Origin: Litomosoides sigmodontis
Taxonomy: Eukaryota > Nematoda > Chromadorea > Rhabditida > Onchocercidae
Direction of reading: 5' to 3'
DNA: 64,000 nt
NCBI GenBank assembly: GCA_963070105.1
Contig: OY718803.1
Coordinates: 3,950,507 to 4,014,506 of the forward strand
Of this stretch, positions 61,910 through 64,000 are shown piece by piece. Below the pieces are notes generated by a model, which was given only the letters and a program-made list of their open reading frames with translations, was not told where the DNA came from and ran no database searches. A program made the translations under genes and the position numbers. Each line of letters begins with the position of its first letter. Within the stretch, counting starts at the first letter, position 1.

Positions 61910-64000
61910 ATGGAGAATGCAGTTACAGAAGTGACTATTGTTAGTGGCGTGTCGGAAAGCAATTCTTTGAAGAATTTTGAAGCATATTTCGCGAACTTTA
62001 CTCTTACACCGGCAAAAATCAAACTTTGTAGGTTTCCTCATTAATTTTGTTGAATATTAAAAAGATATTTACCGGTGAGATTTTGATCCAGCTATACACT
62101 ATACATAATCAGACTGATGGATAGACTAATGGAGTAGATTAGTGGCTTGTTTCTTCATAGAGAAGTATATGTTTAGTCGTGGTAACCCTGTGTAACTTAC
62201 CGTGGAATCGATGTTTCTGAAAAAGGTTGCAATATGTTTCAACTCTATTTACTTTTAATTATATATTTAAAATTATCCCTTTCTTCAAAACGAGCATGTC
62301 TCCGTTTTGCTTTTAAGGCCATCGTTTTTATGGCTATAAGTAGACTGCATATGGGCGACACAATTTTTTCAATATGATGTGGTTTTTTTGATAGAGTTTT
62401 GCAGATTCAATTTGTTTGCACTACTAAACATTTGGTTCTTCTTGTATCGTTTCTGTTGCCATGGCTTGTTGTAAGTAGCACACCAGCACATAAGTATCAC
62501 TCGTCGGCTTTGATTTGATTTCATTATTCATTATAGTTTTTCATTTATTTTTAATTTTCCGAACATGAGTTCTAAGGTGATCACTTTGAGTGTGAGACCG
62601 TAATATCCTTTTCACCAATTATTTAATTTTAAGCATTAAAGATCGTTTTAACTGCAGCTTTTTTGTTATAACGATGTGTATTCTCCATGTAATTTTATCA
62701 CAATACGAGATTCAAAGCACTTGTTCTATCGTTTGCAGTTCAACAGTAGATCTTTAAGTATTCAGTGCCATTCTAGTGGACATGTCAGTAAATACAAACA
62801 CACGAAGTCGTTTTATACTAACTATAGTTCATTACTGTTAGCAGTGAAATATCGGGAAGAGTGTGAAAGATATACAAAGAATTATCGTTGAATATACTTC
62901 TTTTTGAAGGCGGATCCCCAGTAGTTTGTAGAAGTAGTACTATCATTAATCCCCATTGATAACAGTAGCATAACTACGTTTAAACAATATATGGTATGTA
63001 TCAATTATTTAAGAGAATAGAACGCAATCTACAAGACGTTTAGGTTGATTTCGGTGGGAATTAAAGTAACAAAAAAATTATAGCTGTTACCAATAACTCC
63101 TGATACTTGTTTCGTATTTATTTCAATATGCAGGTTTCTCATTTGGTTTAGATTGCTTCACTGTTTTGTTTGAAATTCTGTAATTTTAGATTGCTCAGTT
63201 GATTCATGAACGCAAGGAATCCTTATAAATTCCAAATTTCCAGCTCTGTAGTACTCTATACTTTTTCATTAAGTATCGCTCTTATAATGTGGATGTTATA
63301 CAGATTATTTATGTGTTAAATTAGAAATAACCAGTAGTTGAAAGTGTAATGTGTGGTAGTTGAGAAGCACCACTGATATTTCTATATTATCTATAAAAAG
63401 AGCGATATATTATACATTTGAATATATTATACATTATTATACATTTACCTATTATACAGGATTACATAGGAATATATTATACATTACAGGGTTTATTATA
63501 CAGGAATATATTATACATTTGTCGAGCAATGCCTTTATACTGGAGACCATCTTTCCATTTCATTCCATTCTCCCATGCTGGGGAAGGTACGGTTCATTTA
63601 ATCGTTTCGTGTCAATCTAACGATTGCGCATGTGAATTCGATTTACATCTTCATAAATAAACCAAACAGTTAGGAATGAATGGCAAATCCTTCGATATCG
63701 GCAAATTTTTGTTCTGCCGAATTTTTTTTCATTTCCTTGCTCTGGATGCGTTGGTTAGCTCCTAATTTTTTTTTATTTTTGCATACCGGAAATTGTTTTT
63801 AGTGAGCGGATTTGCACTTGGTTCATTTTTTGGTTGTGCCCTACGATCTTCATATCGACACGCCAAAGGTCAACAACTGAAAAACATTCGTAGTGGATTT
63901 GCACTTGGAATACGAGCACTCAGTATTGCAACTGTTTTATCGGTATCTGGTGTTGGTTTACTCATTCTGTCGGTATCCGCAACACTCCAAGTTGATTCTC
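61910..64000 (+). CDS. tmem242: TMEM242-family mitochondrial membrane protein, 3' end outside the window
   Basis: Exon 1 (61910-62027) encodes 39 residues, MENAVTEVTIVSGVSESNSL onward, ending in phase 1 (CTTT|GTAGG). Exon 2 starts at 63803 after TTGTTTTTAG; its TG completes a Leu codon, and it runs to the window end. It encodes SGFALGSFFGCALR, a polar basic loop (SSYRHAKGQQLKN), then SGFALGIRALSIATVLSVSG and VGLLILSVSA. Two hydrophobic segments around a basic loop and the SGxxLxxRALxxxxxxxxxGVG pattern fit TMEM242, an assembly factor for ATP synthase and complex I in the inner membrane of mammals. The match covers one exon, so the call is good but not certain. Confidence 0.72.
62028..63802 (+). 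other. Long intron of the TMEM242-like gene
   Basis: A 1.8-kb AT-rich intron, the longest clear one on the right side. It holds the ATATTATACATT repeat at 63404-63520. Open frames in it (for example 62676-62891 and 63360-63660) are low-complexity and show no coding character. No RNA gene was recognised. Confidence 0.6.
63404..63520. repeat. AT-rich minisatellite-like tract
   Basis: AATATATTATACATT or close variants begin near 63405, 63421, 63471 and 63505, with shorter TTATACATT and TTATACAGG pieces between them. The unit length is irregular. The tract lies inside the TMEM242-like intron. Confidence 0.75.

Noticed and set aside
63360..63660. Two overlapping plus-strand frames rich in Ile, Tyr and Thr
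   Set aside because: They are translations of the ATATTATACATT repeat and flanking intron, in two frames at once, with no domain.
1..64000. CRISPR arrays, tRNA, rRNA or transposase genes
   Set aside because: No regularly spaced repeats with unique spacers, no tRNA arm consensus, no rRNA core sequence and no transposase-like frame were seen by eye on either strand. A covariance-model scan would be needed to exclude small ncRNAs.

Overview
The window looks like nuclear DNA of a nematode, most likely a filarial (onchocercid) species. The reasons are AT-rich non-coding sequence, short exons split by many introns with TTTTCAG-type acceptors, an acceptor-like signal only 7 nt upstream of one start codon (typical of spliced-leader trans-splicing), and protein sequences that are clearly animal but diverged from vertebrates. 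The species is an inference; no rRNA, tRNA or mitochondrial marker was seen.

Layout. (1) 89-316, minus: a short unrecognised reading frame, probably the 5' exon of a gene leaving the window. (2) 713-33586, plus: a giant multi-exon gene for the E3 ubiquitin ligase UBR4 (p600/pushover family). The UBR box, beta-propeller region, Cys-rich zinc module and C-terminal hemiRING lie in the usual order. (3) 35058-45353, plus: the catalytic subunit of DNA polymerase alpha, with B-family polymerase motifs and a C-terminal zinc region. (4) 45952-47739, minus: translation/ribosome-biogenesis factor eIF6, complete at 245 aa in six exons. (5) 48046-49568, plus: diphthamide synthetase DPH6, complete at 248 aa in four exons. 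(6) 50187-61226, minus: a TopBP1/Dpb11-family multi-BRCT scaffold. (7) 61910-64000 and beyond, plus: a small membrane protein of the TMEM242 family, cut by the window end.

The genes are conserved eukaryotic housekeeping genes. Two deal with replication (polymerase alpha, TopBP1), two with the translation machinery (eIF6 acts on 60S subunits, DPH6 modifies eEF2), one with protein degradation and one with the inner mitochondrial membrane. eIF6/DPH6 and TopBP1/TMEM242 are head-to-head pairs that may share promoters. POLA1/eIF6 and DPH6/TopBP1 are convergent. No CRISPR array, prokaryotic operon, transposon gene or obvious horizontally acquired block was found.

The unusual signals are small and mostly intronic. 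They are a 64-bp perfect palindrome just upstream of a UBR4 splice acceptor, a second 20-bp-stem hairpin, a perfect 74-bp tandem duplication, an intron carrying a copied piece of its own downstream exon, several other local duplications, and an apparent GC-AG intron next to the polymerase alpha catalytic motif. Exon joins were worked out by reading frame and remembered family similarity. Those given to the base are phase-checked, while others are approximate.
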